A stretch of 64,000 bases of DNA from Closterium sp. NIES-65 (lineage: Eukaryota > Streptophyta > Zygnematophyceae > Desmidiales > Closteriaceae). The notes beneath the pieces are model-generated. The model saw only the letters and a list, made by a program, of their open reading frames with translations, made no database searches and was not told the DNA's origin. The number at the start of each line of letters is the position of its first letter. Positions within the stretch are counted from its first letter, which is position 1. Position numbers and translations under genes: made by a program. The stretch is taken from contig CANXME010002654.1 of the NCBI GenBank assembly GCA_948144175.1, forward strand, positions 1,302,001-1,366,000, in the 5' to 3' direction. This document shows positions 33,685 to 43,192 of the stretch, one piece after another.

Positions 33685-33910
33685 TGTAACATCTTGACCC
33701 ACCCACCTGGTCTTGATACGTCGAACCAGCTGTGAGGGGGAAACAAGGGGAGAAACATGATTGGTTGGAGTTTGATTGGAAGCGAGGAATTTGGGATTGA
33801 CTTGATTGGAAAACTCGCCAATTAGAACTCTGCTATACAATTGTGACAGACGCTACGCGATAGGTTTGAAAACAACCCACGTAAGTTCAAACATCACCCT
33901 TGCCCAACCA

Positions 33911-34040
33911 TGAGAAAAGAGAACGAGAATGATTGAACTATGAACAGTTGGGTACAAGTACTAACCCTAATTGGGTTGTACCCCTTATGGGCTGCCCCAC
34001 TACAGCCTACACAAAAGTATAAGCTATAATGTTCTGACAA
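33911..34040 (-). mobile_element. Solo copia LTR in the G1 3' LTR
   Basis: 130 bp with TG...CA ends and target duplication AACCA (33906-33910 and 34041-34045). On the - strand it begins TGTCAGAACATTATAGCTTA, the same as the C5 LTR, so it is a recombination scar of a C5-family copia element. Confidence 0.9.
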
Positions 34041-34117
34041 ACCAATCAAAACATACTCACACAAAGTGAGTCGACGGAACTTCCGCCGCTGGTTGGAAAA
34101 AGAACTAATCAGAAACA

Positions 34118-34257
34118 TGTCGGAATTACGAACCACTAGACCATTGGGATAAAAGGGCTTGTTAAGGTAGCGGGTCAGTGCGCCCATAACCCCCCAGGCC
34201 AACATGCCTATAACCCTTCCCTAGGATCAATCGGGGTTCACCAGTGGACCTCTGACA
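34118..34257. mobile_element. Solo LTR of an unknown family
   Basis: 140 bp starting TGTCGGAATTACG and ending GACCTCTGACA, with target duplication AAACA (34113-34117 and 34258-34262). The 5' LTR of G1 lacks it. No internal part of this family is seen in the window; orientation is not known. Confidence 0.85.
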
Positions 34258-34725
34258 AAACAACCAACCTAAATCCAACTCAACTCTTCCTTGAAATTGC
34301 ATCCAATGCAACAACTCAAGTTTGTGATATCCTTGCTGTCTATTGTATAATTCGTTGGGAACTCCAACCATTGCCACATGGGCAAAGACCCATGGTGGTG
34401 CACCCTTCCTTGCCATGGGGAGGGTGGCTGCACCCCAAGGGGTTCTAGGGAGGGGTCTGAGCCAAGCTAGCTCATTCTCCACTTCCTATCCCGAACTAAT
34501 CAATTGGGAAATAGGATTTCTCTCTTCTCAACTCACCTTCCACAGTTTGTGACAGGGTCATCTAGCACTTTCCAGACTTAGTAATTTCCAGGAGCTGCTA
34601 CTCTCTGTTTCTTTTAGAACCTACTATTAAATGGGTAAATGCCATTTTTATTAGCAGATCCGTTACACCCGCGCTCCTCGCAAAACCCGGCGCCGCGCTT
34701 CAAGGCGACTCAACAGTGCGAATCT

Positions 34726-34937
34726 CTGAATTGTTCATCTCCAACCCTTATGCTTTTGATACCCAGTGCGTGAATTCGACGTTGCCAAGTGGCACATATG
34801 ACGCCGAGATCACGTGGGGCTATTATCCTGGCCAGCCAACGTGCTTCAACATGTCCTTCTATTCCTTCCCAAGCTGCGTGGGAGTTTCCTTTCTGTCGAA
34901 ACTGTGCCCTTTATCCAACACTAATACCAAGTGGTGA
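34726..34937 (+). other. Possible host exon fragment next to G1
   Basis: About 70 codons open to TGA at 34935-34937, reading SELFISNPYAFDTQCVNSTL, then a Cys-containing stretch (CFNMSFYSFPSC, KLCPLSN). Composition looks like a secreted, disulphide-bonded protein, and G1 may have landed in its gene. No start codon or homology is recognised; it could be chance. Confidence 0.3.
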
Positions 34938-35340
34938 GCTTGCACCTGCCGCTCAACAATAGTGCCGCCTTTCTTTGGCGGCACTTGGACCACAAAGGTT
35001 CTCACCTGCCGCTCAGTTTGTTTCTTTTGTTGAAACAGTTGGTTAATTTCTGTTGTTCTGCCACGTGTCTAAGTTCTTATTGTTTCCTGTGCTCCCCTGC
35101 CGCCCCCATGTCCTGGCTGCTGCTGCTCCCAGGACGCTCTCCCAGAAGCCAGCGTCAGTGTTTTGCCAGGGTAAGGTTGCACGACTGGCCCCACAGTCAC
35201 TTCCAAGTTGTGACACTTGCTTGCCCATCATGCTAGCGCAATGCACATACCAAGGCCCCTCGCATACAACGTGCCGCTGGGACTCATGGGATGTGTGCTG
35301 TGGTGTGGTGTGTGATGTCCAGTGGGAAGGCCGATGCTGA
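34938..35340. other. Intergenic, nothing recognised
   Basis: Mixed sequence without convincing coding signal. A 27-bp stretch is repeated around 34955 and 34995 (GCACCTGCCGCTCA / TCACCTGCCGCTCA). Confidence 0.4.
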
Positions 35341-35856
35341 GGTTCATTCAGCATCACACACGCCGTGTTTGACACGCACTCACATGCATCACACACGCCG
35401 TGTTTGACACGCACTCACATGCATCACACACGCCGTGTTTGACACGCACTCACATGCATCACACACGCCGTGTTTCACACGCACTCACATGCATCACACA
35501 CGCTGTGTTTCACACGCACTCACATGCATCACACACGCCGTGTTTCACACGCACTCACATGCATCACACACGCCGTGTTTCACACGCACTCACATGCATC
35601 ACACACGCCGTGTTTCACACGCACTCACATGCATCACACACGCCGTGTTTCACACGCACTCACATGCATCACACACGCCGTGTTTCACACGCACTCACAT
35701 GCATCACACACGCCGTGTTTCACACGCACTCACATGCATCACACACGCCGTGTTTCACACGCACTCACATGCATCACACACGCCGTGTTTCACACGCACT
35801 CACATGCATCACACACGCCGTGTTTCACACGCACTCACATGCATCACCGCGACATC
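35341..35856. repeat. 35-bp minisatellite
   Basis: About 15 head-to-tail copies of a 35-bp unit (GCATCACACACGCCGTGTTT followed by CACACGCACTCACAT), nearly perfect; the first three copies have TTTGAC where the rest have TTTCAC, and one copy has CGCTG. Because 35 is not a multiple of 3, all three + frames are open through the array, which mimics a gene. Confidence 0.95.
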
Positions 35857-36503
35857 ACTGCCTTGCTGTGTTCTTGTAAAACTATTATCGGCTTCTCATC
35901 AATTGCACGCACACCATTCTGCCATCTCGTATACGACTCTCGCTACCGGTATGTATAACGAACATATCTAGCCCAATAATTCTACGAAGCATTTTTTCCC
36001 CATTGTGCGTTTCCCTCCCTGTACCTCCACCCTCCCCTTTTCGGTGCAAAGGGGCTGAAGGGTTAAGCAAGGCAGCAGCACCGCCATTCTCGAGCCCAGC
36101 ATGCTCGGCGGCACATCAAGCCTTCCTTGGCTGCTGCCTTCTCACCACCAACGCTGCTGCAAGGCTTCATGCTCTCAACTTTCTGGCTTCGTTTTGCTTT
36201 GTCAATGTGGCATTTGCTTCGTGGGTTTGTCTTCAAGTGCTTGTTGACTGTATTGTACTGTACACACTGTAATCATTAGGGGAATTGTGCTTGCGCTTTG
36301 TTGTGGCATCTGATTTGAAAACTTTTTCCAACTTCTTCCAAATATTGTCATCCACGGACGGAATAGTAGCACAGCCATTACCATGGAACCCCCCTATATA
36401 GCATGACGCCCCTCGTACCCTAGAACTTCTCCGCATGGTATATTCAAGCGAAAATTTCAGCAACAAATGGATGAAAACCAAAGCTGGCAGACTATGGCGC
36501 CAC
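35857..36503. other. Region 3' of the pectin acetylesterase
   Basis: AT-richer DNA that should hold the 3' untranslated region and terminator of the - strand esterase. No defined polyadenylation signal was picked out and no other gene is visible. Confidence 0.4.
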
Positions 36504-39500
36504 TCAAAAGAACACAGCTGGCTCTCTAAACTCAGGCCGATCAATGCTGCATTCGTTACAAGGATACGCACAGTCAACCGATTTGGCTTCTGCCCCATCA
36601 TTATCCTCTTCGTGAAGCCAGAGACTGAAGGCCTGCGCCAGTGTCTGTCACAGGAAACCCAACACAGTTACTTGGCTGGAAACTACACTAGGTAAGTTAA
36701 CCATAACAAACCAAGCAGGAAATCAACTCACATGATTGGCAACGGTTAACTGCGACCAGAGGTCACTGTGGTACGCGGCGCAGTGGGCTAAACAAAGTAT
36801 ATGTTGAAGCGCCTCAAAAAGTGACTCACGTGATTGGCGACAGTGAGCTGCGACCAGAGGTCACTGTGGTACACGGCGCAGTGGGCTAAACAAAAGTATA
36901 TCTTGAAGCGCCTCAAAAAGTGACTCACGTGATTGGCGACAGTGAGCTGCGACCAGAGGTCACTGTGGTAGGTGGCGCAGTGGGCGAAGCAGGAGTAGAA
37001 GAACGCCCCGTGGGGGTCACTTGCTGCTAGGAACGGCTGCCACGACTCAAGAAGCGCTTGGCGGAAATCTGGAGGTTATAGCAAAGAATGGGTGTAGCAA
37101 CAGTGGAAAAGTGGGTGTAGCAAGAGGGGAAGAGTGGGTGTAGCAAGAGTGGAAGAGTGGGTGTAGCAAGAGTGGAAGAGTGGGTGTAGCAAGAGTGGAA
37201 GAGTGGGTGTAGCAAGGCGTGAGTGGAGCTGCTGCGAAAACGTTTTTGCCAGTCAGAGGAATGGCTTGCACTCGCCTTGGTGGACACACCTTGAATGATG
37301 GCCAGCTGAGCAGCTGTGCACGAGCGCACTCGATACAGGCAGTTCCGCAGCAGGTCACCAGAAGGGTCCGCATCCTCATTGGCTAGCAGAGCCAGTAGCT
37401 GTGGCAAAGGGAAGCGGCATACGTGTTCACATGTTTGCAGCCGCAATTTAGGCACTTACTATGATGGAGAGAGTTTGGGTAAGGAGAGGTGAGGGGAAGC
37501 AAGATAAAGGGTTGAGGACCAGTGGGGCATGTATGGCAGAGCAGTGGGGCATGTATGGCAGAGCAGTGGGGCATGTATGGCAGAGCAGTGGGGCATGTAT
37601 GGCAGAGCAGCGGGGCATGTCTGGCAGAGCAGTGGGGCATGTCTGGCAGAGCAGTGGGGCATGCATCGCAGAGCAGTGGGGTATGTATGGCAGAGCAGTG
37701 GGGCATGCATGGCAGAGCAGTGGGGCATGTATGGCAGAGCAGTGGGGCAAGTATGGCAGAGCAGTGGGCATGCATGGCAGAGCAGTGGGGCATGCATGGC
37801 AGAGCAGTGGGGCATGTCTGGCAGAGCAGTGGGGCATGCATGGCAGAGCTGTGGGGCATGCATGGCAGAGCGGTGGGGCATGCATCGCAGAGCGGTGGGG
37901 CATGTTGGCAAGTCTATTGGCAGAGTGGCAAGGGATAGTACAGAAGGGAAACCAACTAAGGGTGGGAAAACTGAGAAGATAAAGGATGGGAGAGTGGTTG
38001 GGTGGGTTGGAGGGCGGTGCGTGCGTACATTCCAGGAGTCATAGTTGCTGTTGACCATGAACACTCTGCTGCTCACATACGCCATGGCGTGGCGAGCAAA
38101 CACGCACTACAGCACACATGCACACACACCCACACACATGAAACAGGAAACCCTTGAGTTAACTCGAGTCACAGCATGGACTGCGGATGAAAACAGATTT
38201 GCGGAGGGAAACTGTTAGTTGTGAGACGCATGCTCTCTCACCTCCTCCCACATGTGACACGCATGCGCTCTCCTTGTACTGCCCGTGCTCACCTCGTACT
38301 GCCCGTCCTCACCTCGTACTGCCCGTGCTAACGTCGTACTGCCCGTGCTCACCTTGTACTGCCCGTGCTCACCCCTTTACATTCATACCACATGTGACAC
38401 ACATGCTCTCTCACCTCGTATTGCATGCTCTCTCACCTCGTATTGCATGCTCTCTCACCTCGTATTGCATGCTCTCTCACCTCGTATTGCATGCTCTCTC
38501 CTCGTATTGCATTCTCTCTCACCTCGTATTGCATTCTCTCTCACCTCGTATTGCATTCTCTCTCACCTCGTATTGCAGGTGCAGTGGGCGGGCGTTGATG
38601 CAGTGCTCACTCACTCCCCCGGCCATGTGCTGCACCGCACCACACCGCACCAAACCCTACCCCAACTCCACGTTAATAACCATTGTTCCCATACACACAC
38701 GGAGCATGGGGCTATGGCAGAGATAGGCGAGGCGAGGGAGGGCGCAAGGAAGAGGGTTTCGAGCAGAAAGGGTCGAGAGGGGCACACACTGATGACTAGG
38801 GTCGGCTAAAGACACTGTTTAAATGCCCAAACGAGGAACATTGAGGGATGAAGGCGAGAAAGCTGTCAAAATGAGTGACGGGAAGATGGACACTTGCTGG
38901 TGTGAGGGGGCAAGAGGTTGCGAGGGGGGGAAGAAGGCTGAGAGGAAGCAGAAGGGTTCGAGAGGAAAAGACGGGTGCAAGGGAAGCAGAAGGGTGCGAG
39001 GGAAGCAGAAAAATTGGAGGGAAGCAGAAGGGTGGGTGGCAGGGCATGACATGGAATTGGAAGACAGCCTGAAAGAGCTCCCTCGCTGTTGCCTTCCCAC
39101 CCAGGTCCTTCCTGGAAGAGGCAGACACAAGGGAGAGTGGAACGACGAAGAAGGTAGGTGGTACTCGTAAATGAGATTCCACCGATCATCATTCAAAACC
39201 CTGTAACATTTATAATCACATGAGCAGCCCAGGTGTGACACCCTCTACATACTAAGAAAGTATCTTATTTGCAAAGTACACCAATAGAATGATTAGATTA
39301 AGCATTTCTTGTGTGTTGTCTGTGGAAGGAAGGAAAGCAGCTGAGAAGGTGGGGAGGCGCATGTGAGTGCCAGGGAGGGGGGCATCTGTCAAGGTAAATG
39401 GGGGCATCTGTCAAGGTAAATGGGGGCATCTGTCAAGGTAAATGGCGGCATCTGTCAAGGTAAATGGCGGCATCTGTCAAGGTAAATGGCGGCATCTGTC

Positions 39501-42500
39501 AAGGTAAATGGCGGCATCTGTCAAGGTAAATGGCGGCATCTGTCAAGGTAAATGGCGGCATCTGTCAAGGTAAATGGCGGCATCTGTCAAGGTAAATGGC
39601 GGCATCTGTCAAGGTAAATGGCGGCATCTGTCAAGGTAAATGGCGGCATCTGTCAAGGTAAATGGCGGCATCTGTCAAGGTAAATGGCGGCATCTGTCAA
39701 GGTAAATGGCGGCATCTGTCAAGGTAAATGGCAGCATCTGTCAGACAGGCGAAGGCCGAGGGCGTGAGGGCAGGATGGATGTGGTCGCAGTGCAGAGGGA
39801 GACGAGGGGGGGAGAGGGAGGAGGGGGGGCGGTGGGTGTGTGGGTGTGTGGGGGAAGGGCGCGTGGGTGTGGGGAGGCACCTGTCGAGGAAGATGGCAGC
39901 ATCGGGCAGGCAGGCGTAGGCAGAGGGGGGCAGGGCGGGGAAGAAGGCGGCTCTGATGTGGTCGCAGTGCAGCAGCGCTGCTAGCCCCCCGGCAGAGCAC
40001 CCCGACACCACCACCTGCCGGTGGGTGGGATGGGCTTGGTGGTGTATGTTGCGTGTGCAAGCTTGTGAGTGTGAGTGTGCGAGCGAGTAAGCGTGCTTGT
40101 GGGCATGTGTGCGCGTGTTGGCATGTTGGCATGTGTCTGTGTGTTGGCAAACATATGTGGGTTACTGCATGGTACTGCATGTAAGTGCACGTGCACTCAA
40201 ATGTGTGTGCACGGAGCAGAGCACACCCACGTCCTCCGTGCTTGCCTGCTGTGCGTGGGCCAGTCGGTGCTGCAGGTGGTCAAAGATGGCATCGCGAATG
40301 GCTCGCCCGCGAATGAAGATGCTGCCCCCCTGCAGGTCGTGGAAGTAGCGGTGGGCAGCAGCGGTGGGCAGCAGCGGTGGGCAGCAGCGGTGAGTGGTGA
40401 GAGGAGAAAGAGAATGAAGATGTTGCCCCCTTGCCCGTGGAAGGAGAGATGAGCGGCGAGAGGAGGAAGCGAATGGATGGATGAAGGAGAGAAAGGGATA
40501 GCAGATGCACATGAAGCGTCGCAGAGGGTTGCATGAGCAGATGATGCATGGATCGAAGGCATGGATCGAAGGCATGGATCGAAGGCATGGATCGAAGGCA
40601 TGGATCGAAGGCATGGCTCGAAGGCATGGATCGAAGGCATGGCAAGAATTGCTCGTCAGCACTCACCCGCACTGAATCTCGCTGACCTGCACTCACCTGA
40701 ACTGAACCACACTGAACCGCACTGACCTGCACTGACCTGCACTCACCTGCACTCACCTGCACTGACCTGCACTGACCTGCACTGACCTGCACTGACCTGC
40801 ACTTACCTGCACTTACCTGCAGTTACCTGCACTGACCTGCACTGACCTGCACTTACCTGCACTTACCTGCACTCACCTGCACTCACCTGCACTCACCTGC
40901 ACGGGAAGAGGGTGGGTGCGGTGGCCAGCAAAGGACCCGCCATCGCAGTAAGCGAGCTTCACCATGTTCCACTCGTGCATGCCTGCCGTGGTGCATACAT
41001 GCATGCATGCACGCCATCATGGGTACATGCCACGGTGCATGCATGCATGCACATGGGTGCATACACACCATCGGGTTCTTCCGTGCACATCGATTGGGTG
41101 GGTGCAGAAACGGGTAGAGCCACGTGCATGCTCAAATCACAGCAGGCGGGAACAGCGACGTGCGCAAGTGGCGGGCAGGCCATAGGAGTTCAAGGCGTGG
41201 GGAACAAAAGGGTATTATGTAGGTGTGGTATGGTGTGCACGTGGGTAGGAACAGTGCATGCGAAGGGTTGTAAAGCAGGGAGAGCGTCAATTGGTCGGTA
41301 GTGGGCGGCACATGGGGTGGTGCGTGGGCACATGGGGTGGTGCGTGGGCACATGGGGTGGTGCGTGGGCACATGCATGGGTTGGCGGAGCAACGCACCTG
41401 GGTTGATTGCGGGGTCGTCACTGAACACGCCCTCAGCGTCAGCAGTGGCGGGTAGCAGGCGGGACGACCCCAGTGCTGTGAGGCTGCGCTGCCGACACTC
41501 CTCCCCGCTGCTGCACCACGCCCCGCCCTGTGCACACCCATACCCCCCACACTCCACGCCCATACCCCCCACACTCCACGCCCATCCCTCCCCCCTCCAC
41601 GCCCATGCTACCCCCTCCCCACATGTGCGAACAAGCAAGCATGTGAGAGAAAGTGGAGTGAGTTGAAGATGGGGTGACTGGAACTCAACTAACGTTCCCA
41701 GAAGATCAAATCTCGACTAAAGTGCGTTGCATACATGCCGGTGAATTCCCACCATGGCAGGTCCAGCAAGGCCAAGCAGCACGGAAGGCATGGCATGGCA
41801 TGGCATGGCATGGCATGGCAATGGCATGGCATGGCAATGGCATGGCATGGCATGGCCAGCAGCCGTTAAGAACGGGCAGCGGGGAAGTGACGGAGGGGAA
41901 AGAGAGGGAGGAGAGGTGAAAGAGAGGGGGGAAGAAGGAGAGAAAGAGGGAGGGGAAAAGAGGAGGGGAGTGGGAGAGAAAGAGGAGGAGAGAGGTGAGG
42001 AGAAAGGGGGAGAATGGGGGAGAGGGGGCGAGTGGGGGGGAGAAGGGTGGAGCGGGGGGGAGACGGGGGGAGAGGGGAGGAGAAAGGGGGAGAGGGCGGG
42101 AGAAGGGTGGAGAGGGGGGGAGAAGGGGGGAGAGGGGGGAAGAAGGGGGGAGAGGGGGGAAGAAGGGGGGAGAGGGGGGCGACCTGGAAGTGGAAGAACC
42201 ACTTGTGGGCGCCGCCTGCATGGCCCGGGCGGAAGTAGTAGGCCGGTGGTGACCTGTCCAAACACACTGTGGGGCAGGCAGGACGCGGGGGTGAGGGGAG
42301 GCCGTGGCACGCACACGGGTGTGTGTGAGGGGAGGATAGTGCAGTGTGTGTGAGGGGAGGATAGTGCAGTGTGTGTGAGGGGAGGATAGTGCAGTGTGTG
42401 TGAGGGGAGGATAGTGCAGTGTGTGTGAGGGGAGGATAGTGCAGCGACTGCGGTGCACTGCACCTCACACGCATGCACCTCACACGCATGCACCTCACAC

Positions 42501-43192
42501 GCATGCACCTCACACGCATGCACCTCACACGCATGCACCTCACACGCCATGCACCTGACAGCACAAGGGAGCGTCTCACCAGCCCCCACGGCCGCTGCCC
42601 CGTGCACCACCACCAGCCTCAGTGGCCTCGCCACCACTCCTGCTGCTGCTGCCGCCGCCGTCGTCGCCGCTGCTGCTGCTGCTACCGCCCGCGCCCGAAG
42701 TTCCTCCTTCGCGTTGCTCTCTGCTGCATTCTCGCCGCCCGCGTTCTCTCCGCCATTCTCGCTGTCGCCTTCCCCACGCCCAACTTTCGCCCCTTCCGCT
42801 GTCACCGCACTCCCCCCTCTGCTCTCCTCCCCCTCCCCCTCACTCCCCTTCCCCCGCACCGGTCGTTCCGCCGTGCCGTGCAACCCCTCGCTCGCACCGT
42901 CGCCCGCCTCCCTACCGCGCACGCCTGCGCGCTGCTCCCCCAGCCCGCCTGGCGCAGGTTCCGCCACCAGCAGAGTTGGCGCGGAAAGCGCGCGCCATCG
43001 GGAAAGGGCGAGCGCAAGGGCGAGGGCGAGCGCCGCAAGGACGAGGAGCAGTGTGGCGGGGGGACGGAGGGCCGTCGCCGAGGGACACGTGGCGAGCGAC
43101 TGCGATCGAACGTATCGCACATGGTGTCGCATGGCATCGCAGAGTGGTTCAGGCAAGCATGCCGACGCTCGAGTGTGGTGTCTCTGTTCCAA
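36504..43192 (-). CDS. Pectin acetylesterase (Notum/PAE family), 12 exons
   Basis: Predicted 573 residues. Exons: 42580-43192, 42184-42266, 41398-41527, 40897-40982, 40246-40329, 39881-40014, 39051-39111, 38567-38629, 38029-38106, 37290-37398, 36929-37068, 36504-36644; every junction keeps frame. Removes acetyl groups from pectin in wall or Golgi. Family blocks in order: VCLDRSPPAYYFRPG, HKWFFHFQGGAWC, INPGMHEWNMVKLAYCDGGS, IFIRGRAIRDAIFDHL, SGCSAGGLAALLHCD, ARHAMAYVSSRVFMVNSNYD, GAFFYSCFAHC, CAYPCNEC. Catalytic triad by family comparison: Ser339, Asp441, His510. A basic N-terminus, a hydrophobic segment (46-63) and a 130-residue Glu/Gly/Ala-rich stem precede the domain, suggesting a type II membrane protein; Met21 is an alternative start. 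Intron 5 uses a GC donor and introns 7 and 9 have weak donors (GTCATG, GTACGC). Confidence 0.93.
36732..37027 (-). repeat. 3' half of esterase exon 11 in three tandem copies
   Basis: Segments beginning at 36732, 36830 and 36929 (+ strand) are 98-99 bp apart and nearly the same. On the - strand each holds the coding end of exon 11 (residues AHCATYHSDLWSQLTVANH or close) with the donor GTGAGT. The two downstream copies are preceded by a plausible acceptor (TTTGTTTAG), so they could act as extra exons. Confidence 0.88.
37091..37225. repeat. 23-bp repeat in esterase intron 10
   Basis: About six copies of GTGGGTGTAGCAAGAGTGGA (+ strand) with length variation, in the short intron between exons 10 and 11. 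Confidence 0.88.
37515..37905. repeat. 22-bp minisatellite in esterase intron 9
   Basis: About 17 copies of a unit such as GTGGGGCATGTATGGCAGAG plus CA. Variants TATG, CATG, TCTG and one copy lacking a G are interspersed. It creates long artefact frames on both strands (His/Ala/Cys/Pro-rich or Gly/Ala/Gln-rich). Confidence 0.93.
38275..38580 (-). repeat. Esterase intron 8: tandem copies of the exon 8 splice donor
   Basis: On the - strand exon 8 ends TGCAATACGAG with donor GTGAGAG. The next ~160 bases repeat TGCAATACGAGGTGAGAGAG as 22-bp units (about 8 copies, one shortened). After a short gap come five 20-bp units of the related AGTACGAGGTGAGCACGGGC (38275-38375). Each unit contains exon end plus donor. 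Confidence 0.9.
39383..39805 (-). repeat. Esterase intron 6: copy of exon 6 end, its last 22 bp amplified
   Basis: Around 39725-39805 the - strand encodes LHCDHIHPALTPSAFACLTD followed by AAIYLDR, a diverged copy of the exon 6 end (PSAYACLPDAAIFLDR). The final 22 bases of that copy (GATGCCGCCATTTACCTTGA + CA) then repeat about 17 times, almost perfectly, down to 39383. Confidence 0.9.
40540..40645. repeat. 13-bp repeat in esterase intron 4
   Basis: About eight copies of GGCATGGATCGAA (one with GCTCGAA). A separate 13-bp repeat, GCGGTGGGCAGCA, lies at 40350-40392 just upstream of exon 5. Confidence 0.88.
40690..40902 (-). repeat. 10-bp array of splice-donor consensus in esterase intron 4
   Basis: Exon 4 ends GTGCAG with donor GTGAGT. 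On the - strand the following ~210 bases are about 20 tandem 10-bp units GCAGGTGAGT, GCAGGTAAGT or GCAGGTCAGT. The unit is exactly the exon end plus donor; at least four units match the full consensus CAG/GTAAGT. Confidence 0.93.
41286..41375. repeat. 20-bp repeat in esterase intron 3
   Basis: Four copies of CACATGGGGTGGTGCGTGGG. A related smaller unit (CATGCATG) lies near 40990-41060 at the far end of the same intron. Confidence 0.88.
41788..42180. repeat. Simple repeats in esterase intron 2
   Basis: 41788-41856 is (GGCAT)n/(ATGGC)n; 41895-42180 is a GA-rich tract with 12- to 14-bp units such as GGGGGGAGAAGG. On the transcribed (-) strand the latter is a very long pyrimidine tract. Confidence 0.88.
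42310..42555. repeat. Two minisatellites in esterase intron 1
   Basis: 42310-42440: five to six copies of 25-bp GTGTGTGAGGGGAGGATAGT + GCAGT. 42466-42550: six copies of 15-bp CACCTCACACGCATG. They lie between exon 1 and exon 2 of the esterase. Confidence 0.9.

Larger units (their letters stand above)
212..34725 (+). mobile_element. G1: old Ty3/gypsy chromovirus hosting seven later insertions
   Basis: G1 pieces are 212-4897, 5627-5933, 18457-19882 and 33527-34725. Read in order they give LTR, Gag with CCHC knuckle, aspartic protease, reverse transcriptase, RNase H, integrase, chromodomain, polypurine tract and LTR, the order of a chromodomain Ty3/gypsy (Metaviridae-type) element. Every gap is an insertion with its own 5-bp target duplication: N1 (GAGAG), G2 (ATGCG), C2 (GATAT) and two solo LTRs (AACCA, AAACA); C1 (CTAGG) and C3 (CGAGG) are nested inside G2 and C2. 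The genes carry frameshifts, stops and a lost catalytic Asp, so G1 is dead. No target duplication was found for G1 itself. Confidence 0.9.
33685..34725 (+). repeat. G1 3' LTR with two solo-LTR insertions
   Basis: Starts TGTAACATCTTGACC at the polypurine tract. Without the inserts it is about 761 bp and aligns with 212-987. Homology ends at GCGAATCT. Confidence 0.88.

Noticed and set aside
212..34725. Reading G1 and the inner elements as one giant multi-gene locus or an integrated virus with envelope
   Set aside because: Target duplications and LTR pairs separate the elements cleanly; no envelope-like frame exists in any of them.
35400..35971. Three overlapping His/Thr/Ser-rich open frames of 160-180 codons
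   Set aside because: They are the same 35-bp repeat read in three frames; 35 is not a multiple of 3 and the unit has no stop, so openness is automatic.
37459..38103. Cys/His/Pro-rich frames on the - strand that look like a metallothionein-like repeat protein
   Set aside because: Translation of the 22-bp intron 9 minisatellite; the only real coding part is exon 9 (38029-38106).
39383..40902. Possible CRISPR-like arrays in the regularly repeated tracts
   Set aside because: Repeats are head-to-tail with no spacers, in introns of a eukaryotic gene.
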